A stretch of 64,000 nt of DNA from Oceanobacillus rekensis (GTDB lineage Bacteria; Bacillota; Bacilli; Bacillales; Amphibacillaceae), in contig NZ_MTBQ01000002.1 in the NCBI RefSeq assembly GCF_002153375.1, positions 622,223-686,222 on the forward strand, given 5' to 3'. This document shows, piece by piece, positions 18,031 to 25,580 of the stretch. The notes under the pieces are model-generated. The model made no database searches, was not told the origin of the DNA, and was given only the letters and a program-made list of their open reading frames with translations. How positions within the stretch are numbered: position 1 is the stretch's first letter; each line of letters opens with the position of its first letter. The position numbers and the translations under genes were made by a program.

Positions 18031-18816
18031 TTGAGATTCAAGAAACGTTATCGGAAGAAAAGATTCACAACGCCTCCAAAACATTATATTGTGATGATAA
18101 CATTACTCTTATTTATAGGAAGTATCATTTTGAGCATCTGGATCGTTGATAAGGAGATTGAACCGGTATTAATGGAAATTGCTGAAGTGAAGACAGATGA
18201 ATTCGCAACACGTGCCATTAACTCTGCTGTTAGATTTGCTGAAGACTATAGCTTCGAAGATATGTTACATATTACGTATGATAATGAGGGGAATTTTGTA
18301 ACATACAATTATAATCCATCCATCATAAGTGAAATTAATCGAGTGGCGACAGATAGGGTGGAAGAATTCTTTATAAATGTAAATCGTGGAGAACCATTAG
18401 AATTTGAGGACCCAATTGGGGAACCACATGAATACAATGATGGAGCAGAAGACCTTGCCAAACAGGATCCTACATTAATAGAGATCCCTTTAGGGCAAGT
18501 CACTGGAAATTCAGTTCTTGCCAACCTTGGTCCTAAAATACCGATAAATCTGGAAGTTGTTGGCAACGTGCGAACGAACATTATTCGTGAAGATGAAGAA
18601 TTCGGAATCAATGGTGCCTGGGTGTCTTTATATATTAATGTGGAGGCTGACGTGCAAATTGTCATCCCATTCACAACAGAAGTAAAGACCGTCAATACAG
18701 AAATCTACCTCGATGGCGGAGCAATTATGGGCAAAGTACCTGACTTTTACGGTGGTGACGGTGATGGTGATGGTCCGTCCATTGCGATACCTAAGGATGA
18801 CTTGCAGAGTGACTGA
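18031..18816 (+). CDS. yunB: Sporulation protein YunB
   Basis: A 261-aa protein with a very basic N-terminus (RFKKRYRKKRF), one transmembrane segment at about residues 25-45, and an extracytoplasmic domain with RAINSAVRFAEDYSFEDM and IPLGQVTGNSVLANLGPKIP, typical of YunB. B. subtilis yunB is expressed in the mother cell and is needed for normal spore formation. The start is TTG at 18031 with GAGGGGGT eight bases upstream. The C-terminus is acidic and glycine rich (GGDGDGDGPS). Its ribosome binding site lies in the terminator hairpin of yunC, so read-through mRNA may be poorly translated while a shorter transcript would not be. Confidence 0.88.
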   Translation: MRFKKRYRKKRFTTPPKHYIVMITLLLFIGSIILSIWIVDKEIEPVLMEIAEVKTDEFATRAINSAVRFAEDYSFEDMLHITYDNEGNFVTYNYNPSIISEINRVATDRVEEFFINVNRGEPLEFEDPIGEPHEYNDGAEDLAKQDPTLIEIPLGQVTGNSVLANLGPKIPINLEVVGNVRTNIIREDEEFGINGAWVSLYINVEADVQIVIPFTTEVKTVNTEIYLDGGAIMGKVPDFYGGDGDGDGPSIAIPKDDLQSD

Positions 18817-18860
18817 AAATCTTGTATAGTTACTCTATAATTAAATATTAAACCTTATCA

Positions 18861-19045
18861 GATCGGTGAGGTAGAGGCGCAAATAATATGAGTAATTAAT
18901 CGGAGGATGACAACGATGATGGTTGATGGAAGGATTGTTTGCCGAAGCATAATTTGAGTCAAACTTACTATTGCTGGTACATCTCCTGAATAAAGGGTGT
19001 ACTGTCATGCAGACGAATAAGGGTGTGTATGGAGAACTACTGATC
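18861..19045 (+). promoter_or_regulatory. Lysine riboswitch (L box)
   Basis: Core motifs of the lysine aptamer occur in order: GAGGTAGAGGCGC (18868-18880), TGAGTA, GCCGAAGCAT (18941), TTTGAGTC, ATTGCTGGT, and ACTGTCATGC (19001-19010). P1 can form between GATCGGT at 18861 and ACTGATC at 19039. The downstream gene is an NhaC-family transporter, which belongs to known lysine regulons. Lysine should turn expression off through the terminator at 19076. Confidence 0.88.
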
Positions 19046-19075
19046 GAAATGGAGGATAACGTGTATATTGTAGAA

Positions 19076-19110
19076 ACAATGATAGGTTATTTTCTGTCGT
19101 TGTTTTTTTG
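19076..19110 (+). terminator. Riboswitch-controlled terminator
   Basis: AACAATGATAG pairs (two G-U) with CTGTCGTTGTT and is followed by seven T. It lies between the lysine aptamer and the transporter start, as expected for transcription attenuation. Confidence 0.8.
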
Positions 19111-19209
19111 TGTGCAAAATTAATAATGCATACTCGTAAACTAGCCATTTCGTAATCACTATGTTCATCTTCTTGCACAATCAAGAATACTACTATTGGA
19201 GGTAACATA

Positions 19210-20769
19210 ATGGAAGGAACCATTTTTTCAATTATTCCGGCTATACTCATGCTATTGCTAGTCATATTAACAAGAAAAGTATTACTATCATTAGGTGCAG
19301 GGATTGTCGTTGGAGCACTCATGATTCATGATTTTAATATTATAGATTCATTAACGGAAATCTGGGCAGTCTTTGTTGGAATTTTTGTTTCCGAAGGGTC
19401 TTTAAATACAGGAAACCTGCTATTATTAAGCTTTTTATTATTATTAGGTATGATGACAGCATTTCTGCAAGCGTCTGGTGGAAGCAGGGCGTTTGGAGAA
19501 TGGATGATGAAACGGATAAAAACTCGTACAGGGGCACAAGCGATGACAGGTGTTTTAGGAATCATTATATTTATCGATGATTACTTTAATAGTCTAGCTG
19601 TTGGTCAAATTGCGAGACCATTAACAGATCGTCATAAAATTTCTCGTGCAAAACTTGCTTATTTTATCGATTCTACTTCAGCTCCAATAACAGTTATTTC
19701 TCCTATCTCAAGCTGGGGAGCTTATATTATTGGTATCCTTGGTGGTCTATTTACTGTAAATGGAATTACGGATATCCAACCATTAACAGCTTTTATCCAA
19801 ATGATTCCGCTAAACTTATACGCGCTTTCTTCCATATTACTTGTGTTCTTAGTGGCCTATTTAAAAATCGATATTGGACCAATGAGGACACATGAAATAC
19901 GTGCGATTGAAACAGGAGCACTACTGAATCCAGAACAGGATAAGGTACCCGGAGATTTAAGTGGTACGTTTGAGCCACATAAATCAGGGAAGATTATTTA
20001 CTTAATCCTGCCAATTATTGTATTGGTAGTTGGCACGGTTCTGTCCATGATTGTTACAGGAGCTAATGCATCTGAAGGTACGATTACTATATTAACGATA
20101 TTTGCTAATACAAATGTTAATCTTTCCTTATTTATTGGAGGGGTTGCTGCTGTTTTAACATCGTTATTATTCCACTTTGGGCTGAGTGCACCAAAAGTAA
20201 ATGTAGGGAAGATTTTCATCGAAGGTATCAAAACGATGCTGCCAGCCATTTATATTCTGTTATTGGCATGGATGATTGGTTCCATTATAGGGGCTCTTGA
20301 AACAGGAACATACTTGGCAAAACTAGTTAGTGATGCTTCGATTAGTCCGTCCATGCTGCCAGTTCTGTTCTTTATCATCGCAGGAATAATGGCGGTGGCA
20401 ACTGGTACGTCATGGGGCACATTTGGTATTATGTTACCAATTGCAGTTGAAGTTGCAGTCATCTCTGATATTGATATGCTTCTCCCAACATTAGCTGCAG
20501 TACTAGCTGGGTCTGTTTTTGGGGATCATTGTACACCTATTTCAGATACAACAATTCTTTCGTCAACAGGTGCAGGAGCAAACCATATTGATCATGTGGT
20601 AACACAATTACCATATGCCTTTATTGTTGCTGGAGCAGCTACCATAGGCTATTTGTTAGTAGGTATTACGAATATGGTATTCATACCATTACTAATTACA
20701 CTTGGAATCGTACTAATTATAGGTATTACCATTCATTCTGTTAATAAGTCAAAAATGAAAAAAGCATAA
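19210..20769 (+). CDS. nhaC: NhaC-family transporter, predicted lysine uptake
   Basis: A 519-aa membrane protein with about 12 hydrophobic segments and NhaC landmarks IIFIDDYFNSLAVGQIARPL, STSAPITVISPISSWGAYI, TGTSWGTFGIMLPIAVEV and GDHCTPISDTTILSSTGAG (each under 21 residues). NhaC proteins are Na+/H+ antiporters or amino-acid exchangers. The lysine riboswitch in its leader argues that this member imports lysine or a related cation. ATG at 19210 follows TTGGAGGTAACATA. It has its own terminator at 20777, so it is a monocistronic lysine-controlled unit. Confidence 0.88.
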   Translation: MEGTIFSIIPAILMLLLVILTRKVLLSLGAGIVVGALMIHDFNIIDSLTEIWAVFVGIFVSEGSLNTGNLLLLSFLLLLGMMTAFLQASGGSRAFGEWMMKRIKTRTGAQAMTGVLGIIIFIDDYFNSLAVGQIARPLTDRHKISRAKLAYFIDSTSAPITVISPISSWGAYIIGILGGLFTVNGITDIQPLTAFIQMIPLNLYALSSILLVFLVAYLKIDIGPMRTHEIRAIETGALLNPEQDKVPGDLSGTFEPHKSGKIIYLILPIIVLVVGTVLSMIVTGANASEGTITILTIFANTNVNLSLFIGGVAAVLTSLLFHFGLSAPKVNVGKIFIEGIKTMLPAIYILLLAWMIGSIIGALETGTYLAKLVSDASISPSMLPVLFFIIAGIMAVATGTSWGTFGIMLPIAVEVAVISDIDMLLPTLAAVLAGSVFGDHCTPISDTTILSSTGAGANHIDHVVTQLPYAFIVAGAATIGYLLVGITNMVFIPLLITLGIVLIIGITIHSVNKSKMKKA

Positions 20770-20776
20770 TCTTTCT

Positions 20777-20815
20777 AAAATAATCTTTCATCATTCTGAT
20801 GAAGGATTATTTTTA
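20777..20815 (+). terminator. Terminator after the NhaC-type gene
   Basis: AAATAATCTTTCATCA pairs with TGATGAAGGATTATTT, ending in TTTTT. Confidence 0.85.
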
Positions 20816-20856
20816 GGTTCTGAGCAGAACAATTAATAGAATATTTAAAAAGTAAA

Positions 20857-20885
20857 TTGACATAGGCGAAAAGCGTTGTTATAAT
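20857..20885 (+). promoter_or_regulatory. SigA-type promoter of the NSS transporter
   Basis: A consensus -35 TTGACA (20857-20862) and a consensus -10 TATAAT (20880-20885) separated by exactly 17 bases. Transcription from here would give a leader of about 180 nt before the ATG at 21071. Confidence 0.9.
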
Positions 20886-20931
20886 ACAAGCATAAATGTT
20901 AGAAAAGAAAGAAAATTTAAAACATTACTTT

Positions 20932-21052
20932 TTACTGTATTGCATAAGATTGGAAGTAGAAAGGTTAGAAAACTAAGGTGTCACTAAGTTTTTAAGTGAC
21001 GACCTTAGTTACACTTATGCAGTAAGAAAGTATTGATACTTTCTTAACTGCA
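20932..21052 (+). promoter_or_regulatory. Structured leader with mutually exclusive helices (element D, copy 1)
   Basis: Helix P1 pairs TGCATAAG (20941-20948) with CTTATGCA (21014-21021). It encloses a nested hairpin, AACTAAGG/CCTTAGTT with GTCACT/AGTGAC. The same 3' strand of P1 can instead open a second long hairpin, TGCAGT-AAGAAAGTAT (21018-21033) with ATACTTTCTT-A-ACTGCA (21036-21052), ending five bases before the GGGGAGG ribosome binding site. These alternatives exclude each other, as in riboswitches or attenuators. It matches no riboswitch class I can recognise. About 85 nt recur in inverted orientation at 44983-45067. Confidence 0.65.
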
Positions 21053-21070
21053 AAAAGGGGAGGTCAATAC

Positions 21071-22609
21071 ATGGAAAATCGTTCGCAATGGGGAACAAGA
21101 GCTGGTTTTATTTTGGCTGCAGTTGGATCTGCAGTTGGACTAGGTAATATTTGGCGCTTTCCGGCGGTTGCCTATGAAAATGGGGGAGGAGCCTTTTTTA
21201 TTCCATACCTGTTTGCACTTCTAACTGCCGGCATTCCGATACTTATTATGGAATTTACGATGGGACATAAGTATCGTGGTTCAGCTCCTTTAACGTTTAG
21301 AAGAATGAATAAGAAAACAGAATGGGTAGGCTGGTGGGGAGTTTTAGTGGCATTTGTCATATCCACTTACTACTCTGTTATCATTGCCTGGGCAATATCA
21401 TATTCTATTTTCTCCTTTAATCTAGGCTGGGGGTCAGATACAGAAGGGTTCCTATTCGGCGATTATTTAAATTTAACTGTTGATCCAGGACAGACGGGAA
21501 GCTTGGTACCCGGGGTCTTAATTCCATTAATCATTGTTTGGATTGTCGTTTTAGGTATTTTATTTAAAGGTGTTAAAAAGGGAATTGAACTTGCAAATAG
21601 AATTTTCATTCCAGCATTAGTAATTATTTTTCTTATCATTGTTATTTATGCATTAACATTGCCAGGAGCAATTACTGGCTTAGAGGCGTTCTTTGCACCA
21701 GATTTCAGTAGGATAGCTGACCCGGATGTCTGGGTAGCAGCATATGGACAGATATTCTTTAGTTTGTCGATTGCCTTTGCGATTATGATTACGTATTCAA
21801 GTTACTTGCCGAAGAAGTCTGATATCACAAATAACGCTTTTATTGTAGGTTTTGGTAACTCCAGTTTTGAATTGCTGGCAGGTATCGGTGTCTTCGCTAT
21901 TTTAGGATTTATGGCAACAGCTGCTGGTGTGGGGGTAGATGAAGTAGTTGCTGGTGGTGTTGGTTTAGCTTTCGTCGTATTCCCAGCGATTATTAATGAA
22001 TTCCCTGTCCTTAACGAATTCTTTGGTTTCCTTTTCTTTGCTTCATTGGTTTTAGCAGGATTGACTTCGTTAATGTCAATTACGGAGACATATGTTGCAG
22101 GACTTGTAGATAAATTTAAAATTTCCAGAGCAAAAGCAGTTTTATTTGGTGGCGGTTTGGCAGCGGTTATTTCATTACTCTATGCAACACAGGGTGGACT
22201 GTATTTCCTTGATGCTGCAGACTATTTCATTAACCAATTTGGAGTTGCTTTGATCGGATTAGTAGAAGTTGTCATGATTGCCTGGTTCTTGCGTGAATTA
22301 AAAGGACTTCAGTCATATGCAAATGAAATTTCGGATATTCGACTCGGGTCATGGTGGACGATATGTTTAAGTGTAGTTACACCAATTGTATTGGGTTATA
22401 TGATGTTTGGACTGTTTAAACAAAACCTTCTAAAAGAATTTGCGACAGATAATGGTAACTATGAAGGTTATTCCAACACCTTTATTATGTTTGGTGGATG
22501 GGCAGTTGCGGCAGCAGCACTATTAGTCGGAATATTAATGTCGTTTACGAAATGGAAAACGACTGAAGCTGTTGAAGAAGAAATAGAAAAGACGGGGGAG
22601 GCAAAATAA
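21071..22609 (+). CDS. Sodium-dependent amino acid transporter (NSS family, MetP-like)
   Basis: A 512-aa neurotransmitter:sodium symporter homologue with 11-12 helices. The first helix carries WGTRAGFILAAVGSAVGLGN and WRFPAVAYENGGGAFFIPY, the Na+ and substrate site of LeuT-type proteins. The gene ends by overlapping, by one base (TAATG), a 35-codon gene for a MetS-like small subunit. This pairing defines the MetPS methionine/alanine importers of Gram-positive bacteria, so methionine, alanine or a similar amino acid is the likely substrate. ATG follows GGGGAGGTCAATAC. Expression probably depends on the structured leader upstream. Confidence 0.9.
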   Translation: MENRSQWGTRAGFILAAVGSAVGLGNIWRFPAVAYENGGGAFFIPYLFALLTAGIPILIMEFTMGHKYRGSAPLTFRRMNKKTEWVGWWGVLVAFVISTYYSVIIAWAISYSIFSFNLGWGSDTEGFLFGDYLNLTVDPGQTGSLVPGVLIPLIIVWIVVLGILFKGVKKGIELANRIFIPALVIIFLIIVIYALTLPGAITGLEAFFAPDFSRIADPDVWVAAYGQIFFSLSIAFAIMITYSSYLPKKSDITNNAFIVGFGNSSFELLAGIGVFAILGFMATAAGVGVDEVVAGGVGLAFVVFPAIINEFPVLNEFFGFLFFASLVLAGLTSLMSITETYVAGLVDKFKISRAKAVLFGGGLAAVISLLYATQGGLYFLDAADYFINQFGVALIGLVEVVMIAWFLRELKGLQSYANEISDIRLGSWWTICLSVVTPIVLGYMMFGLFKQNLLKEFATDNGNYEGYSNTFIMFGGWAVAAAALLVGILMSFTKWKTTEAVEEEIEKTGEAK

Positions 22610-22716
22610 TGAGTGTTGGGGCTATTATTGTCATGATCTTTGGAATTGTAATTATATGGGGAGGACTTGGAACTAGTATTTGGAATGCGATTCGAAAAAC
22701 AAAAGACGCAAAATAA
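22609..22716 (+). CDS. metS: MetS-like small subunit of the NSS transporter
   Basis: A 35-aa single-span peptide, MSVGAIIVMIFGIVIIWGG followed by a short cytoplasmic tail (IRKTKDAK). It overlaps the transporter stop by one base, and GGGGGAGG within the preceding coding sequence serves as ribosome binding site. Size, topology and position match the MetS family (methionine/alanine importer small subunit), which in MetPS is needed for transport. A terminator follows directly. Confidence 0.85.
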   Translation: MSVGAIIVMIFGIVIIWGGLGTSIWNAIRKTKDAK

Positions 22717-22720
22717 AAGA

Positions 22721-22758
22721 AAAAAGAGCCTTCCATTTTTTGGAGGCTCTCATTTTTA
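22721..22758. terminator. Bidirectional terminator, metS / lytH
   Basis: AGAGCCTTCCA pairs with TGGAGGCTCT around a T-rich loop, with A and T tracts on the flanks. It lies between convergent genes. Confidence 0.85.
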
Positions 22759-23730
22759 ATTTTTATCCTTTGCCATTCGTTCCCATTTAATCAAATATGG
22801 ATAGGGATCGAACGACCATTCACTATATCCATTATCTTTATACATTCCATAATGAAGATGGGGAGGGAATTTCCCGGATGTGCCAGGAGGTCCATAGCCT
22901 GTAGACCCGACACTTCCTAGGACATCCCCAGGTTTCACAACTTGGCCAACTTTTAAATCGTCGCTAAAACCACTCATATGTGCATAATAATGATATATAT
23001 TGAAAATATCACGTATTCCAACTCGCCAACCACCATAAAGATTCCAGCCCATCATTTCAATAACACCGTACGTGGTCGAATGAACGGGAACTCCATAATT
23101 TGCAAAGATATCTGTTCCTTCGTGAATTCGATTTCCTCCGAATCCGCGTTTGTCACCCCATGTATTCCGGTAACTGTAATTATGGTTTGTGGCCACTGGA
23201 AAGTCTCTGTCCGTTAAATGAATATCCTGAAACGTTTGGAATACTTTTGATGTATTCATAATGGTTTGTACCGTTAAGTCACGATTGTAATGGTTCCAAA
23301 GTGCAATTCGAATATCATCTTTTGAAGGTCCATATTCAAGAAGAATCATTGCCATTGTATAGAGAACATCTTCTTCGTTATCTGGATCTGCAATTCCATC
23401 TCCATTCCCATCTTTTCCTTTCCCGTTGAATGTATCGATGAGAGTGATTTCTTTCAGTGAGGAACTATTACCTAGACCAAACCATTTTTCTGGCTGAATT
23501 TCGATGGAGATGATTTGCTCGGGTTCGTCACTATTCTTAATATTACGCTCGTAATTATCAATTGCTGCTAAATAGTACCATGGAATCTGTGTTAATGCTT
23601 CTGTCTTCTTAAATAGAGCCATACGCTCGTCATAAATATTTTCCTCGTCGTCCTTTTCTGCATGAACATCATATGACTGTAATAGAAAAAACATTATACT
23701 TAAGCATATTAAGATAACCCGAAAGGACAT
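22756..23730 (-). CDS. lytH: L-Ala-D-Glu endopeptidase LytH (M23 family)
   Basis: A 324-aa exported protein with an N-terminal signal (hydrophobic stretch at residues 3-22) and a C-terminal M23 zinc peptidase. Metal ligands appear in GNRIHEGTDIFANYGVPV (His and Asp) and HLHYGM, with YYAHMSG between. B. subtilis LytH (yunA) is about the same length and trims peptide side chains during spore cortex maturation. Here it lies in the same neighbourhood, between yunB-side genes and yutC. Start ATG follows TTGGAGGTGAGAAA. It is transcribed after yutC on the minus strand, with a 34-nt gap. Confidence 0.88.
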   Translation of the reverse strand: MSFRVILICLSIMFFLLQSYDVHAEKDDEENIYDERMALFKKTEALTQIPWYYLAAIDNYERNIKNSDEPEQIISIEIQPEKWFGLGNSSSLKEITLIDTFNGKGKDGNGDGIADPDNEEDVLYTMAMILLEYGPSKDDIRIALWNHYNRDLTVQTIMNTSKVFQTFQDIHLTDRDFPVATNHNYSYRNTWGDKRGFGGNRIHEGTDIFANYGVPVHSTTYGVIEMMGWNLYGGWRVGIRDIFNIYHYYAHMSGFSDDLKVGQVVKPGDVLGSVGSTGYGPPGTSGKFPPHLHYGMYKDNGYSEWSFDPYPYLIKWERMAKDKN

Positions 23731-23764
23731 TTTCTCACCTCCAATATGAATGAATTTGCAAAGC

Positions 23765-24340
23765 TTAATTGTTCCTTATTTCCTCATTATCCTTTCCTTG
23801 TGAAGACTTTTTCATTTCTTTAATAATCAGGTTTATGGTGTTATCGTAATTGCGATTTCCAGTTGAAGAATTGTGCAGACTTTGAATGTCATGTATTAGT
23901 GTTTCATTATCAGAGACATGAATGTCGAAATAGCTTGGCATAATTGACATTGCTGTTCGTTTGGCAATATCTGCTGCTGAACTTTCAGATGTTCCTTCAT
24001 TTCTGTCATATGCAATGAGGACCTCACGATCTGTAACCAGTGTAGCAACTTCATTAAAGCCATTATTCTGTAAAATAATGCGAGTAATCATATCAGCCAT
24101 TTCATTGCGGTCAATCGAGAATGTCTTATTCCTGTTTACAGTATCATTTTCAAACTGTTCCTTTGTATAGCGGACATAGCCGATTTGAGAGTTCGTATTG
24201 TCCCCGGCAGGTGCTTCATAATTTCTGGATGGATCCAACTCGTCTACAATCTGTTCTCTTTCAGTCATTGTATTATCATTGGTATTACATCCAGCGATAA
24301 ATACAATACCAATAATAGCTGCAATAAATAATGATCTCAT
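23765..24340 (-). CDS. yutC: YhcN/YlaJ-family sporulation lipoprotein (YutC-like)
   Basis: A 191-aa lipoprotein: the signal FIAAIIGIVFIAGC ends in a lipobox (IAGC, Cys18). The remainder has YhcN/YlaJ features, RNEMADMITRIILQNNGFNEVATLVTDRE split over residues 75-105 and AKRTAMSIMPSYFDIHVSD near 130. These proteins are found on spore membranes and contribute to spore assembly or germination. It is upstream of and close to lytH, so the two may form a mother-cell operon. Start ATG follows GGAGGGAAAAC. Confidence 0.85.
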   Translation of the reverse strand: MRSLFIAAIIGIVFIAGCNTNDNTMTEREQIVDELDPSRNYEAPAGDNTNSQIGYVRYTKEQFENDTVNRNKTFSIDRNEMADMITRIILQNNGFNEVATLVTDREVLIAYDRNEGTSESSAADIAKRTAMSIMPSYFDIHVSDNETLIHDIQSLHNSSTGNRNYDNTINLIIKEMKKSSQGKDNEEIRNN

Positions 24341-24463
24341 GTTTTCCCTCCTAACATATTATCAGATATCTATAGTTTCTTTAAAAGTCAGGAATTAATG
24401 CATGTAAAATATTTGTGGTTTCTATATTGGTTCGTATGGTAAACTAGAATCAGTTTAAGAGGT

Positions 24464-24730
24464 CGTTCAAAAAATCGGGTGAAAATGACACATCGCATTT
24501 CTTCGTTGGCTTTCCTTTTCGCTCCTTGGAAAAGAAAAACATTTTTCCTGCGTGCAAGATCGTTTGCTCGCGCTAAAATATTCAGGGATCTTCTACTAAA
24601 ACCGTCCACGTCCTGGGACTCCGGTTACTCGTCCCGCCGAAAACATTTGTGGACAACGTAGAAGTCACCACATCCTGTGGAAGCCATGCCGCTTCGAACT
24701 GCTTGGTCCTTTTCATCGTCCTTTTTGAAC
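24464..24730. repeat. Dispersed intergenic repeat, family B (copy 1)
   Basis: It begins GTTCAAAAAATCGGGTGAAA and ends CCTTTTTGAAC, giving terminal inverted repeats, with conserved ends shared with 51801-51967. The interior holds AATGACACATCGCATTTCT, CTGCGTGCAAGATCGTTTGC and, in reverse, the GGGACGAGTAACCGGAGTCC core also seen in family C. It occupies the divergent gap between yutC and yutD. Confidence 0.75.
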
Positions 24731-24755
24731 ACGCACTTTAAGTGGGGTGAGTTTC

Positions 24756-25031
24756 TTGGTCGAACTGAATGGAAAGAATTATGAGATTATAGAGGATATT
24801 AAAGATGGATTTCAGGAAGAAGCATTAAAAGCCCGATATTCTGAAATATTAGCGAAGTACGATTATATTGTAGGGGATTGGGGCTATGATCAGCTCCGAT
24901 TAAAAGGGTTTTATAAAGATAGAAATGCGAAAGCAGCAATTGATTCAAAAATAGGTACATTAGACGATTACCTGCTGGAGTACTGTAATTTTGGTTGTGC
25001 TTATTTTGTACTGAAAAAATTACCGAAGTAG
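24756..25031 (+). CDS. yutD: YutD family protein (DUF1027)
   Basis: About 91 aa, with the family core DYIVGDWGYDQLRLKGFY and LLEYCNFGCAYFVLKK. The function is unknown; it is a small cytoplasmic protein widespread in Firmicutes. I favour the TTG start at 24756 (MVELNGKNYEI), nine bases after GTGGGGTG; a GTG at 24747 is possible. Repeat B ends only 25 nt upstream, so the promoter must lie in or before the repeat. A strong hairpin follows the stop. Confidence 0.85.
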   Translation: MVELNGKNYEIIEDIKDGFQEEALKARYSEILAKYDYIVGDWGYDQLRLKGFYKDRNAKAAIDSKIGTLDDYLLEYCNFGCAYFVLKKLPK

Positions 25032-25044
25032 ACATATAATTCGA

Positions 25045-25077
25045 AAGGCGACTGCAGTTTTACCAGCAGTCGCCTTC
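25045..25077. terminator. Bidirectional terminator after yutD
   Basis: AAGGCGACTGC pairs with GCAGTCGCCTT. It sits between convergent genes. Confidence 0.85.
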
Positions 25078-25099
25078 TGTTTTGGTCATAATTCTTTAA

Positions 25100-25357
25100 T
25101 TATTCTTTCCCATCATGGGTTGGGTGGGCACCATCGGCTTGCCTTGGTAAGCCTTCATGCTGAGCTCTATCGGGAAAGACATATGCACTGTCACGATATT
25201 GTCCCTCTGTCCATGGTTCAGACTTTCCTGTAACCTTTTCATCCTGATTCATTTCTGAACCATATGCACCTTCAGGAAATTCTTCTGGTATCAACTGATT
25301 TCTTTGTTTTTCCACATTCGAAAAATCCGAAAACTCTTTCTCGCGATAATCCTTCAA
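25100..25357 (-). CDS. Small hydrophilic protein of unknown function
   Basis: 85 residues, highly charged, with no membrane segment. It is rich in Glu, Asp, Gln and Pro, with VEKQRNQLIPEEFPEGAYG in the middle and a C-terminal QADGAHPTHDGKE. The composition suggests a flexible or disordered protein. I do not recognise a characterised family, though similar short hydrophilic proteins are annotated in related bacilli. The TTG start follows AGGTGGTGATTTCAA. It lies alone on the minus strand between yutD and a repeat A remnant. Confidence 0.7.
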   Translation of the reverse strand: MKDYREKEFSDFSNVEKQRNQLIPEEFPEGAYGSEMNQDEKVTGKSEPWTEGQYRDSAYVFPDRAQHEGLPRQADGAHPTHDGKE

Positions 25358-25444
25358 TTGAAATCACCACCTATTCTTTGCAAGGGGAGGATGCATTCAC
25401 TATAGTATGTGTGCAAATGTAAGGATTATTATAAATTAAGGCTC

Positions 25445-25560
25445 TTAACTGCTGGTTTTTTATCAGTATGTAGAAACTTCGGCAACCGCTCTGGGAAATA
25501 CAATGCGCGCATCCTAGGGCGGCTGGTGAGCCCCTTCATGCTGAAGCATTTCATTTTGAA
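25445..25560. repeat. Truncated inverted copy of repeat family A (copy 2)
   Basis: AACTGCTGGTTTTTTATCAG and TAGAAACTTCGGCAACCGCT at 25450-25490 are the reverse complement of the right end of the copy at 31171 (GCCGAAGTTGC, AATCAACCAGCAGTT). GCATCCTAGGGCGGCTGGTG corresponds to its interior. The other end is missing. It lies between the small hydrophilic gene and the amidase. Confidence 0.65.
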
Positions 25561-25580
25561 GGGTGGCTGCTTAGTTTGCT

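Noticed and set aside
20932..21052. Interpretation of the NSS leader as an S-box (SAM) riboswitch or T-box
   Set aside because: The SAM-I core (AGAG...GGTGGAGGGA...) and the T-box sequence (GGGTGG with flanking stem) are both absent.
24388..24661. Short open frames on both strands between yutC and yutD
   Set aside because: They lie within a family B repeat, have no ribosome binding sites and are composed of low-quality Arg/Lys/Phe-rich sequence.
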